In this document: in pieces, positions 19,526-30,424 of the stretch | Layout of the letters: each line of letters starts with the position of its first letter | Numbering within the stretch: the stretch's first letter is position 1 | Assembly: GCA_030848705.1 (NCBI GenBank) | Contig: CM061244.1 | Location: 49,021,190-49,085,189, forward strand | Reading direction: 5' to 3' | DNA length: 64,000 nucleotides | Source: Heracleum sosnowskyi | Lineage: Eukaryota > Streptophyta > Magnoliopsida > Apiales > Apiaceae | Made by a program: the position numbers and the translations under genes | The notes under the pieces: generated by a model | Seen by the model: the letters and a program-made list of their open reading frames with translations, nothing else | Told to the model about the DNA's origin: nothing | The model's database searches: none

Positions 19526-20340
19526 ATCTCAAGCTCAGTTTTTTATTGTAATATATTTAGAGTTTAGGTAAATCAAGATAGGATCAATGTATTCATATGT
19601 TCAGTCTAGAGGAACATCCATCTTGTATTTATCTTTAATGTTTGAATCTTGAAATGTTATATATAAACCAGAACTTTTTATTATTTACTTGGCTTTTAAA
19701 GTCTTATTTTTTACTTATTTAATTAGTTGATTTATCCTCTGGTTATTTGGTTGTTATTCTCTAACAAACAAATAAGGGGAGATTGAAAGACATATGTTTA
19801 GGCCTATTTGTAAATTTCGAGGATACGACTCAACTTAAACAAAAATGTAATAAGTAAATAATAATTCAATTGTCCCGGGAATCTCAGAAGGTAGTATCAG
19901 TCAAAAGAATGAAGATTAAAGTCAATCTACAGACTTGAAGTAATTCTACATTGAAAGAAGTTCATTTATTTGATCAAGCCTCAGTGAAGTATTCAAGAAA
20001 GTGGATCCATTAAATTGACAGAGATTTCTACAGTGTGACAACAAGTGTACAGGTTACAGAGTTTGATAAAGGGAAAAGAAATAGAACCACCGTTTAAAGT
20101 CAAAAAATGAAGAACCGTCATTGTAGTTAGTCACTCATGAACCAGACAGTACATCGAGTGTCAACACCATACAGTAGAAGTTCTTTATTAATCACAGTGG
20201 TTCAAGAATTATTTCTGATATCAAGGAAGTATATTAATTCTCTTTTAATTAATTATTTCAATTAATTAATTTATTCAATAAATTAATTCAACATAGATTA
20301 ATTTATTCCTTAAATTAATTATAAAATTAATTAAATTAAA
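19526..20340 (+). repeat. S4 3' untranslated region, polypurine tract and partial 3' LTR
   Basis: After the ORF3 stop come about 240 bases resembling the S1 region between ORF3 and LTR, then AACAAATAAGGGGAGAT (polypurine tract) and an LTR starting TGAAAGACATATG at 19784. Homology to the S1 LTR can be followed to about 20340, after which it is lost. The rest of the LTR, including the CCTAACA end, is missing. Confidence 0.75.
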
Positions 20341-20504
20341 ATTAGTAAAATGTATTGAAATGACTAAGTAAATTTCTTATATAGTTATATGATCGAGTGA
20401 AATAGATATGCATGTGGTTTAAGGCTTCTTTTCACGGGTGGATTCATGATTATTACGAGGACATAAAAAATCAATTGTTTATTTCCTAAGGTTATTAATT
20501 AATA

Positions 20505-22078
20505 CTAGCTTAAAACCCGTCCGATTCACGGATTGTTAATTATTATTTTTTTAATTGCATTTGTTAAAAAAATAAGTAGGCATGTTAAAATAGCTAAACA
20601 CTTTTAATTAATTAAAAACATTAAAACATATTTTAAAATAAATAAGTAAGGTTTTGCTCGTTATATTTTTGGAAGGGGGGGGGGGGGGGGTTTAATATAA
20701 AAAATTAAAAAATGTAACATATATTTAGTTTAAAAAGGTAAATGCCCGTGATATTTTTGGAATATGAGGTTTTAAAATTTAATAATTTAAACAGGAGTTT
20801 ACAAAAGCCCATTAAAATTCTTATTAGTATACGCAAGTATACGTGCCTTTCTCTCTCTCTTTTTCTCTCCACAGCCGCCTCACTTTTCCCCTCTTTTTCT
20901 TGCCTAATCGTCGGGGCTTCCATCGGTTTTCACCGGTGGAAAGCCCCAAATCTTTTAATTTCCTTTGTTTTTGTTCTTGTTTTTCAATAATCTCCCTTCT
21001 TGGTGAGAGTTTTCCCAATTTATTTGGGTCTAGTTTATCTCTCCTTGTGAGAGTTTGGTGTGTTCTTTGTGTGTTTGGTGTGTTTTAATATCCGGGATTT
21101 CAGATCTGCAGGATTTTTTTGGTTTTGATGGATTTTTATGGTTTTGATTTTGTTATTCGCTTCTTAATTGTGAGCAGGGGTCTTGATTTAGTGATAAAGT
21201 TTTGTATGGGATTGCAGCTTTGGTCGATAGCTCAAACGATAGCTCCATCGGGGCATGATGAAGGGGGTACCAGTAATTCAACGAGGATGCACAAAGTGGG
21301 TACTTGTATTTGTATATACTTTATCTTCAAAATATCGCTTAACTGTCTCTTCATGAGAACATGCGATTGCAAATTACTGTTTGTTCGACTCGATCATTGG
21401 TGTAGATGCCGTATGTCTTTTTATTATTGAATTAACACCTTTATTTCAAAAAAAAAAAAATTAATAATTTAAATTATTTAAATACGTTTTAAAATAAATA
21501 AGTAAAGGGTTTGTCCGTGATACTTTTAGAAAAAGAATGGATTTTAGTGAGAAAAATAGAAAAAATAAATTGAAATAGGTAATTTCCCGTGATATATTAA
21601 GAAAATGAGGGAATTTGTTAGAAAAAATCTATAATGTGTTTTAGCTGAAAAGATAATTGGTTATAAATAGGTATTTTATTATTTATATTTTAATATTTTT
21701 AGTAATTCCATTTGTTAAGAAAAATAAGTAGATTTTTTAAAATAGGTAAACTTTAAAAAAAAATTATAATATCAGGCTTTAAAAAAATAACTGAAGGTTT
21801 GTCCCTGATATTTTTGGAAAATAAGGGGTTTTAGTAAGAAAAAATAGAAAAACTAACATGTTTTAGTTAAAAAATGTAATTGCCCGTGATATATTTGAAA
21901 AAGTAGGGGAGTTTTGTTAGAAAAAATAAAACAAATAATGTATTTTAGGTGAAAAAGTTAATTTGTTATAAATAGATAATATTATTATTTAATAATATAT
22001 TCCTATAAATAAGTAAGGTTAATTAAGTAAAAACACGAATTTAAGAAATGACAATTAAGTAAAATCACAACGTTATTT
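20505..22078 (-). mobile_element. Helitron-like element C, probably truncated
   Basis: At 20505 the plus strand reads A|CTAGCTTAAAACCCG followed by a degenerate hairpin, the reverse complement of a Helitron 3' end. The interior has the same phrases as other copies here (GTTAAAAAAATAAGTAGGCATG, CCGTGATATTTTTGGAA) and contains a gene-like insert at about 20770-21460 plus an 18-base G run near 20675. Near its right side AGTAAAAACACGAATTTAAG matches the segment preceding the 5' end of copy D, so C seems to have lost its last stretch where D begins. Confidence 0.5.
20770..21460 (+). other. Gene-like insert inside Helitron C
   Basis: This segment stands out by its composition: a CT-rich leader (CTTTCTCTCTCTCTTTTTC), GC-richer text, and possible splice signals around a short open segment (ATTGCAG before CTTTGGTCGATAGC; AAAGTGGGTACTTG after it). 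It ends in CCTTTATTTC followed by 13 A. The longest frame is 103 codons (21119-21430) and matches no family I recognise. A captured host gene fragment or a retroposed transcript are the two readings; neither is proven. Confidence 0.4.
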
Positions 22079-22442
22079 CTAGCTTAAAACCCGTGCGATG
22101 CACGGATTTTTAATTGTTATTTTATTATTATTTTTTAATTGTATTTGTTAAAAAAATAAGTAAGCATGTTAAAATAGCTAAACACTTTTAGTTACGAATT
22201 TTAGTAATTAAAAATAATTACGAATGTTAAAATATATTCTTTTTAAAAAATAATGTATTTTAGGTGAAAAAGGTAATTGGTTATAAATAGGTAATATTAT
22301 TATTTAATAATATATTTCTATAAATAATTAAGGTTAATTAAGTAAAAACACAAATTTAAGAAAGGGCAATTAAGTAAAATCACAACGTACCATACCTACC
22401 GACCAAACTTTTAATGATTCGTCTATTATATAATAGTATTGA
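22079..22442 (-). mobile_element. Short non-autonomous Helitron-like element D
   Basis: Read on the minus strand it starts TCAATACTATTATATAATAG and ends with hairpin CCGTGC-atc-GCACGG (22091-22105), GTTTTAAG and CTAG, total 364 bases. These are the expected Helitron ends: 5' TC preceded by A, 3' stem-loop plus CTRR. The 3' neighbour is A rather than the usual T, which fits its lying directly against element C. No coding capacity. Confidence 0.6.
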
Positions 22443-22661
22443 TAAAGATTTAATATAATAAGGATATCAAGTATATAATGATATAAGTATCTTAATAACT
22501 GCTTTTACTTTTAATGTTTCGGTTTTATTTACAGTGTATATAAAATTTTAAAATACATTATTATTTAAAAATTATTAAACAAAATAAAAATTATGTTATG
22601 ATTATATAAAATTTTATTCTTATATTATTATATTCTTTATCGATTTGAATTTGTGCTTAAT

Positions 22662-23075
22662 TAATTTTAATACTTTATTGAAAGAAACATAAAATTTCTA
22701 TATTTAAAAGAATTAGTGGAAAAATAAATAAATTGATGCTATAATAATAAAAAAATATTTATTAAAATTTAGATACTCACTTTACTATTTGGGTTATATC
22801 ATGAGTTTTAGAAATTAAATTTTGACGATTTTACAACCCATGCAAAACTAACGAAATTATCTTTAATTTAATGATGGTTTAATAATTATTATCTAACTTG
22901 ACCAGTTGACCTACCCATAAACGGAAAAGAAAAGATGGTTAAGAATTTTTACATAAAGAATTCAATTCAATATAGAAAACTAATTTATAATTTGTTTAAA
23001 TTATCAAAACGCATTTCTTAGTATTTAAATATAATCCTACCTTTAATCAAATACACATTTTAATATAAGTATTAT
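22662..23075 (+). repeat. Direct duplication, copy 1
   Basis: Starts at ATTTTAATACTTTATTGAAA and runs through TTTAATGATGGTTTAATAAT to about 23075. The second copy starts about 640 bases downstream. By eye the copies are roughly 80-85 per cent identical with small indels. The unit has no terminal inverted repeats or coding content that I can see. Confidence 0.75.
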
Positions 23076-23300
23076 ATTCAAAATTATCGTTTGTGAATAT
23101 GAAACCCTCAATATTTTAATAATTTTTTGATATTATCCTTTTATGTTTGTTATATGTAAAATAATATAATTATAATTTGGATTAATCAAATTGTTATGTT
23201 CCTTTAAAAAAAAGTGTTTAAATTTATTCATGTACAGAGTTCTCCTAAGTCTCTTATAACGTAGAGTCCACGTGATGGATTTTAATTTTTTCTTAAATTT

Positions 23301-23720
23301 ATTTTAATATTTTATTGAAATAAACATAGAATGTATAAATTTAAAAGAATTAGGAAAAAAATTAAATTGGTGCTACAATAATAAAAAAAATATTTATTAA
23401 AATTTAGATAATCACTTTATTGTTTGAGCTCTATCTTGAGTTTTAGACAACCGATTTTAACGATTTTATAGCCCACGCGAAACTAACAAAATTATCTTTA
23501 ATTTAATGATGGTTTAATAATTATTATCTAACTGAAACTATCCATAAACTAAAGAGAAAAGATAATTACGAATTTTTACATAAATATTTCTATTCAATAT
23601 AGAAAACCCATTTATAATTGGTTTAAATTATCAAAATACATCTTTTAGTATTTAAATACTATCCTATTATTAATCAAATACAATGTTTAATATTATATCT
23701 AACGGTCGTTTATTTGAATA
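23301..23720 (+). repeat. Direct duplication, copy 2
   Basis: Copy of 22662-23075 starting ATTTTAATATTTTATTGAAA. It ends about 350 bases before the GH9 gene start, so it may form part of that gene's upstream region. Confidence 0.75.
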
Positions 23721-23987
23721 TTTATAGTTTTATAATCAAACAGATCATATACGTTTTATACTCCCGAATTTTTCATATTTTTCATTGTTACTTATAAGTT
23801 CCTTCAACAACAGTACACAATCTTGAAAATGTAGCCATTCTAGCCTCTCGAAATACATATTCTTTTGTCAAAGTCTTATTATAAAATAATTAGGGTTTAT
23901 ATTAATCCACTTTAAAACCATTACAATATTGATGTTTATATAGCCAACACATGCATCTACCCAAACAATCCTATAACGGAAACTTTC

Positions 23988-24001
23988 ATATAATATATAA
24001 A
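23988..24001 (+). promoter_or_regulatory. Candidate TATA box of the GH9 gene
   Basis: ATATAATATATAAAG lies 66-80 bases before the ATG at 24067, which would give a 5' leader of roughly 40 bases if initiation is about 30 bases downstream. Position and sequence fit a plant TATA box. Transcription start is not shown by sequence. Confidence 0.5.
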
Positions 24002-24066
24002 GTTAACAAAGTCCCATTACATTCTTTAGTGAGCTCTGCTTTTTTTGGATCTGAAAGTGTTTAACA

Positions 24067-27000
24067 ATGCACGTGAGAGATGCCTGTGATGGGGTACAAC
24101 AAATTCCGGTGGATTCTCCCACCAATAAAGATCAGAGCAACATTCATCTGGTGGTGATATCTCCACCGTTGGACGATAAAACACAGAGTTGGTTGAGCAG
24201 AAAGCTTTTTATGTGGATGATTGGTCTTATTTTAGCTGCTGCTTTAATTGTTGGCTTTATCATTCTTCTTGTCAAGACTTTGCCACGTCATCACCACCAC
24301 CGTCCTCTATCGCTTGCATTGGAGCGCCCTGCGCTGCCGTACACGATGGCTTTGAGCAAAGCACTCATGTTCTTCAATGCACAGAGATGTAGGTTACTCA
24401 AGTTTAGTATGTCCTTGAATTGGATTATTTTATTTATTGGGACTGTTAGGTGAATTTGCATGCATAGTTAGTGGCATAATTAAAACTGTACCAGCATAAA
24501 ATAATTTGTGCATAAATTTTAATTTATGTGGGCTGCTTGCAGCTGGAAAACTTCCCAAAAACAATAATGTTACATGGAGGGGAAACTCTGGTTTAAACGA
24601 TGGAAAATCTGCTCCTTCCAAAAATCTGGTTGGTGGTTATTACGATGCTGGTGATGCAATCAAATTCAATTTTCCTCAATCTTTTGCAATGACCATGTTG
24701 AGTTGGAGTGTGATCGAGTACAGTGCCAAATATGAAGCTGCAGGGGAGCTTAACCATATAAAAGATGTCATTAAGTGGGGAACTGATTATCTTCTTAAAA
24801 CTTTTAACTCATCTGCTGATACCATAGATCGCCTTGTCACACAGGTAATTCTTTCTAGTTGTATTCTCTATGATGGATAAATAGGTGGTGTTGGAGGAAT
24901 TTCGTACAACAAGATTGTTAAGAATATCTTAATTTAACCTCAGCAGATAATGAGGTTTCCGTTATCATACTAGGCATCTTATATTTACTCATAATAGCAT
25001 ACAATGAACCAATCCGAAGAATTAATTTTACCATGCTTTCTCCTCAATCACCTTCAATCTCAGAAGTGAGACCAAACTACACTCTATCTGGATGCAAATC
25101 CTAGTTAGTACTAAATTTTCTAGTGGCTTTATTGGTAGTGTATTGGATCATATTAACGTTATTAATTGTTATCATGCATATAGTGAACTAGTTAACTGGA
25201 AACGTTGCTAATTTGTTATATCATATATCCACAATAATTGGTGTTATCATGATGCATATAGTGAACTTGTTCATTTCCCTACTCATGCTCCATACCTCGC
25301 ACAACACAACAATTTGTTCTTCCTATATTGCTAGTACTTCAGTCAGGAATTCATGCTGCTGATTCTTTTCTGTATGACAGGTGGGAAGTGGGGATACCAC
25401 TGGAGGGTCAATTCCTAATGATCATTATTGTTGGATGCGTCCTGAAGACATTAATTACGAACAGCCTGTAGCAGAATGTTACAGTTGCTCAGACCTTGCT
25501 GCAGAGATGGCAGCTGCTCTGGCTTCAGCATCAATTGTTTTCAAGGATAACAAGGCTTACTCCCAAAAACTTGTCCATGGAGCTAAAACCCTCTTCAAGT
25601 TCTCCAGGAATCAGCGTGGAAAGTATAGCACGTGGACGGAGGCTGCAGTATTCTATGACTCCACTAGTTATTGGGATGAGTTTGTGTGGGGAGGAGCTTG
25701 GATGTATTACGCTACAGGAAATAAATCTTATCTTTCCCTTGCTACTAAAATTGGAATGGCCAGACATGCTGGTGCTTTCCAGGGAGGTCCCGGTTCTGGT
25801 GTACTTAGTTGGGATAACAAGCTTCCAGGAGCTCAAGTAAGTTAGACTACTACCACCTTGTGTCTTTCTATGAATCTTCCTCTTGCTGCATGGTTGATGA
25901 ACTTAATGTGCAATGTACTTGTAAGCGACTTTATTTAGTCAAGTGCTCAGATATAAGGAGTTGGTGTAAATATATAATGTTGGGTGGCTAGAGTTTCACA
26001 AATCAGATTGGGGCTTTTCAGCCTACACGTGCATTTACAAATTGAGGAGCAGAGTTGCAATTTAATCATGGATTAATTTATGAGAGTCTAAGAGCTCTAA
26101 TGCTAACTGAAATAGTGCAGCATGTATCTCCATATCTGCGACTTTTTGTACATCACTCCTATATCTGTTATCACCTTCTAATACGCTGGTTGCATGAGGT
26201 TGACAGGTTGTATAGATGTATGCACGTGTGTCACATCACATATAGATTCCAACAGATCTAACTAACTAGCCTACACTTTAAGAATTGTAAATATGATCCA
26301 CCTTGGTATTTTCTGAGATAATGAGATTCTACGGGGCTTCCTTGAAAACAGCAATCTCCCCAGATTCTACTTTTAGGCTGGACGTCTTGGTACTTTTCTA
26401 TTTGGATTGTATTTCAGATTGCTTTTATCAGCACAACATTAGGTTAATAATGTCCGCATATCTGCATAACATCCCAATTTCTCATTTGCAAATGCTAATT
26501 TTGATTTTTTTTCTCTCAGCTTCTTTTAACACGTCTAAGATTGTTCTTGAGCCCTGGATATCCTTATGAAGAAGCTCTCAAGATATTTCATAATCAGACC
26601 AGTATATACATGTGCTCGTTCCTTCCATTCTTTAAGAGCTTCAACAGAACAAAAGGTATGGTCATTTCGCTTCATTATGCATACTAGTTTTTGTCTAACT
26701 TCTATGTGCTACCTAGTGTTTCCCTCTACAACATTAAAGGCACCCCATGTTTCTTGTGAACATCACAGGAGGTTTGATTCAGTTAAATAATGGAAAGCCT
26801 CAGCCTCTTCAATTTGTTGTCAATGCTGCTTTTTTGGCTACACTATTTAGTGACTATCTTGATGCTGCGAATACACCTGGATGGTACTGTGGACCAAATT
26901 TCTACTCAACTAGTGTCCTGCGTACATTTGCTAAGACTCAGGTATGTCAGAGTTTCTGTCCATTACTACAGAGACTTGCAATCGTCCCAAAAAAAAGAGT

Positions 27001-27423
27001 TAATTGAAATCCCTTGCTTGATCTTGGCAGATTGACTACGTTCTGGGTAAAAATCCCAGAAAAATGAGTTATCTTGTGGGATTTGGAAGCCACTATCCGA
27101 AACAAGTCCACCACAGAGGCGCATCCATTCCTAATAACAAGGTCAAGTATAGCTGCAGAGGAGGATGGAAATGGAGGGACAGCTCGAAGCCAAATCCTAA
27201 CACTATTGTTGGGGCTATGGTTGCTGGTCCTGACAGGCATGACGGTTTCCATGACAAGCGTACAAACTATAATTACACAGAACCAACTATTGCAGGCAAT
27301 GCTGGTTTAGTCGCAGCCCTTGTGGCTTTGTCAGGTGGTAAAAATACGCAGATTGACAAGAACACCATGTTCTCCTCAGTTGCACCCATGTTTCCCATTC
27401 CACCGCCACCATCAGCTAGTTGA
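24067..27423 (+). CDS. KORRIGAN-type membrane-anchored endo-beta-1,4-glucanase (GH9 class A), six exons
   Basis: Exons 24067-24388, 24543-24844, 25381-25836, 26520-26655, 26769-26941 and 27031-27423 join in frame through GT-AG introns into 593 codons. The product has a short cytosolic tail, one membrane segment (LFMWMIGLILAAALIVGF, near residue 50-68), a His-rich PRHHHHRP stalk and a GH9 domain. Catalytic motif YYDAGD is present in exon 2, VHHRGASIP in exon 6, and the second GH9 signature (F-x-D, Y, E, N spacing) in FHDKRTNYNYTEPTIAGNAG. The tail ends Pro-rich (PIPPPPSAS). Such enzymes act at the plasma membrane and Golgi with cellulose synthase during cellulose deposition. Compared with the KOR1 pattern as I know it, about 20 residues are absent between SWL and SRK in the tail, where KOR1 carries its LL and YxxPhi sorting signals. 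That makes a KOR2/KOR3-like paralogue possible. All splice sites are inferred from sequence and family similarity. I would not claim a numbered family member. Confidence 0.93.
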
Positions 27424-28045
27424 AAACTCCCGGAAGGGTTACTACATTCATTCTTTCTTTTTATTCATGTTCTACTCAATGGTCATGGTTGATTAATTTT
27501 GCCTTTTTGAGTTTTCTTTTTCATGGTGATGCATGACAAATATATTATTCAGAAAGAAGAAACAAGATGATGGGAATTAAGCACCACAACACGGAAACTT
27601 GGCACTAGGACATTTGTTCCATGTACTGTATCATTTTGTAATACTCTCTGATGTCTGAACAAACTGATTACTACTTTGTTTATCTTGGAATATATTGCCC
27701 ATCTTGAAATTTATATTCCGAAGTACACCCGGGAATCATGTAAAATAAAGTTCTAAATTTTTTAGTGCAAACGGAAATTAAAAGTTAGAGTTGTAAAAAA
27801 TTATAAAAATGGAAAGAACACAAACAATGGAAATTGAATTAATTATAATAATTTATAATAACCAGTTTTTAGATAGATTAACCGATAAACATTCTCAATA
27901 ATTATTGAAAACGAATATTACTTTATAAGCTTATTCGAAAAAAATCGAAATTTGTAAAAAAAATTAAAAATCATATATTGAAATTTTAACATTTCTCTCA
28001 ATATTTAAACTTTTGTATGTTACTACTTTTTCTAAAAATCAGTAT
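27424..28045. other. GH9 3' untranslated region and flank
   Basis: T-rich DNA follows the stop. AATAAA at 27744-27749 is one candidate polyadenylation signal; plant signals are loose, so the end is uncertain. From about 27780 to the Helitron start at 28046 I see only AT-rich sequence. Confidence 0.5.
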
Positions 28046-30008
28046 CTTTATTATAATATAAAGGAAAACCTCCGTGATAGTCCGAAAGTTATTTATATAT
28101 TTTTTAGAGCTCCTTAATTTTAATTCAATAAAATTAAATTTTCTTATTTAAATTAGAATTTATAGGATAGAAAAATATCAACTACCTTTTAAATTTTTAA
28201 TAATTAGGAAACTGATATACAATTTTAAGTTTCTTTCCTATTCAATAAAATGAAAGTTCCTTATTCAAAGTTAAATTTATATGATATAAAAAATCTCAAT
28301 TGCCTTTTAAATCTTTACTAATAAAGGAAACTAAATATAACTATTTATTTATTTTTCTAGATCTCTTGAATTTTAATTTAATATGATTAAATTTCCTTAT
28401 TTAAAATAAAATTTATAGGATAGAGAAAGTATCAATTGCCTTTTAAATTTTAGCTAATGGAGGAAATAGAATATACAATTTTAATATTCTTTTCTTTCTC
28501 AATTTTAGTTCAATAAAATTATAGTTACTTATTTAAATTTGAATTTATAGGATAAAAAAATCTAAATTGTCTTTTAAATCTTTGTTAATGGAGGAAACAA
28601 AATATACAATTTTAATTCTATAAAATTAAATTTCCTTATTTAAATTAGAATTTATATGATAGAAAAATATCAATTACCTTTTAAAACTTTACAAATGAAG
28701 GAAACTGATATACAATTTCAAGATTCTTCCCTTTCTTAATTTTTATTCAATAAAATGAAAGTTCCTTATATAAATTTGAATTTATAGAATAGAAAAAATC
28801 TCAATTTCCTTTTAAATCTTTACTAATGGAGTCTAAATTTTAGAAAAAAATCTCAATTGTCTTTTAAATCTTTACTAATAAAGGAAACTAAATATAACTA
28901 TTTATTTATTTTTTTAGAGCTCCTGAATTCTAATTTAATATAATTAAATTTTCTTATTTAAATTCAAATTTATAGGATAGAGAAAATATCAATTGACTTT
29001 TAAATTTTAACTAATGGAGGAAATATAATATACAATTTTAATATTCTTTCCTTTCTCAATTTTGATTCAATACAATGAAAGTTCCTTATTTAAATTTGAA
29101 TTTATATGATAGAAAAAATCTCAATTGTCTTTTAAATCTTTGTTAATGGAGGAAACTAAATATACAATTTTAATTCAATAAAATTAAATTTCCTTATTTA
29201 AATTGGAATTTATAGGATAGAAAAATATGAAATATCTTTTAAATCTTTACTAACGGAGGAAACTAATATACAATTTTAAGATTATTTCCTTTCTCAATTT
29301 TTATTCAATAAAATTAAAGTTCCTTATATAAATTTGAATTAATAGGATAGAAAAAATCTCAATTTTCTTTTAAATCTTTACTAATGGAGCAAACAGAATA
29401 TACAATTTTAATATTCTTTCTTTTCTCAATTTTAATTCAATAAAATTAAAGTTTCTTATTTAAATTTGAATTTATAGGATAGAAAAAATCTCAATTGTCT
29501 TTTATATCTTTGTTAATGGAGTAAACTAAATATACAATTTTAATATTTTTTCATTAAAATCTTTAATAATGGAGGAAAGTAAATATACTATTTTAATATT
29601 CGATATCTTTATCTTTTTATCTTATCAATCTTTATATTTTTTTCTCCTTTTATTTATCTTCTATAAATTAGGAGGATCATGTCATTTGCTAGAATTTAAT
29701 ATTGATGTTATATTATGTATTTTAAAATAGAAGTGGGAATATGAATTTTGAGAAAAATAAAAATGGGGACAAATATACTAATATTTGATACAATGTTAAA
29801 ATAATTAAAAATATTAAACAATTATTCTTTTCTATATTTATTCAAAAGTTCGGTAAATGATCAAAGATGAAACAGAGAATTCAAAAGAAAACCTTAATTT
29901 TATGTCACAAATATTATTTTGTTTAAAAACATATTTTGTATAATATTTTTTAGAAATATTTAGAGAAATTTTTACAAAGCCGTTGTGAAGCGCGGCTTAG
30001 TAAACTAG
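28046..30008 (+). mobile_element. Non-autonomous Helitron with internal higher-order tandem repeat
   Basis: The element starts TCTTTATTATAATATAAAGG, preceded by A (28045), and ends with stem AAGCCG...CGGCTT (29976-29998), a short spacer and CTAG (30005-30008) followed by T (30009). This is the Helitron pattern of insertion between A and T with no target duplication. There is no Rep/helicase frame. Bases from about 28100 to 29600 are a tandem array of about 130-base units. The right third (29620-29975) is single-copy AT-rich sequence. Confidence 0.75.
28100..29620 (+). repeat. Tandem array of about twelve 120-135-base units with a four-unit superperiod
   Basis: Each unit carries ATAGGATAGAAAAA, then TCAATT, CTTTTAAATCTTTACTAATG, GAGGAAACTAAATATAC and TTCCTTATTTAAATT. 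The phrase after GATAG alternates in a set order (types near 28152, 28273, 28415, 28548; again from 28652; again from 29211), with the fourth type marked by TTTGTTAATGG and a shortened spacer. The superperiod is therefore about 500-560 bases. Units are 80-90 per cent alike by eye. Confidence 0.7.
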
Positions 30009-30424
30009 TACTTATATAAAGAAAAAGACGAGGGCCTCTCAAATTGTTTCCATCTATTTTTCTAATTTTTTCAAATTTTTGAATAAATTATATATTTTAA
30101 ATTTGTGAATATCTCATACCTTAGGTTCGGAATTCATATTTAGTTTCAGATAACATTTTAATATATAGATTTGATCCAATGGACTATCCATTTGGTATCC
30201 ATATTTAGGTTTGTAGAATATCAATATACTTATTTTGACCCATCTTTAATTATAGAAACTTTCTATTTCATTTTTGAATATCATCAATACCATAATACTA
30301 CTTATGTTAAGTTCACTAATTAAAATATAAACTAATCTTTTAATTTTGGGTAAGCATTTAATGTAAATTATCTTAAAATATATGTTACATATACAATAAA
30401 ATATAGATAAAAAAATGGAGTGAA
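30009..30424. other. AT-rich stretch without recognisable features
   Basis: Between the Helitron end and the copia fragment there is no open frame, repeat or LTR end that I can identify. Confidence 0.5.

Larger units (their letters stand above)
22443..23985. other. Intergenic region upstream of the GH9 gene
   Basis: AT-rich, with no open frame of note. It contains a diverged direct duplication of about 410 bases (22662-23075 and 23301-23720). Apart from that and the short promoter at its right edge I see nothing recognisable. Confidence 0.6.

Noticed and set aside
20505..20531. Terminal palindrome ACCCGTGCGATGCACGG as a bacterial-type terminator or riboswitch
   Set aside because: The same hairpin recurs at 13567 and 22091 just inside CTAG and fits the Helitron 3' end; the DNA is eukaryotic.
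20672..20690. Long G run as a quadruplex or telomere-like element
   Set aside because: A single homopolymer run without telomeric repeat units; homopolymer length is also prone to sequencing error.
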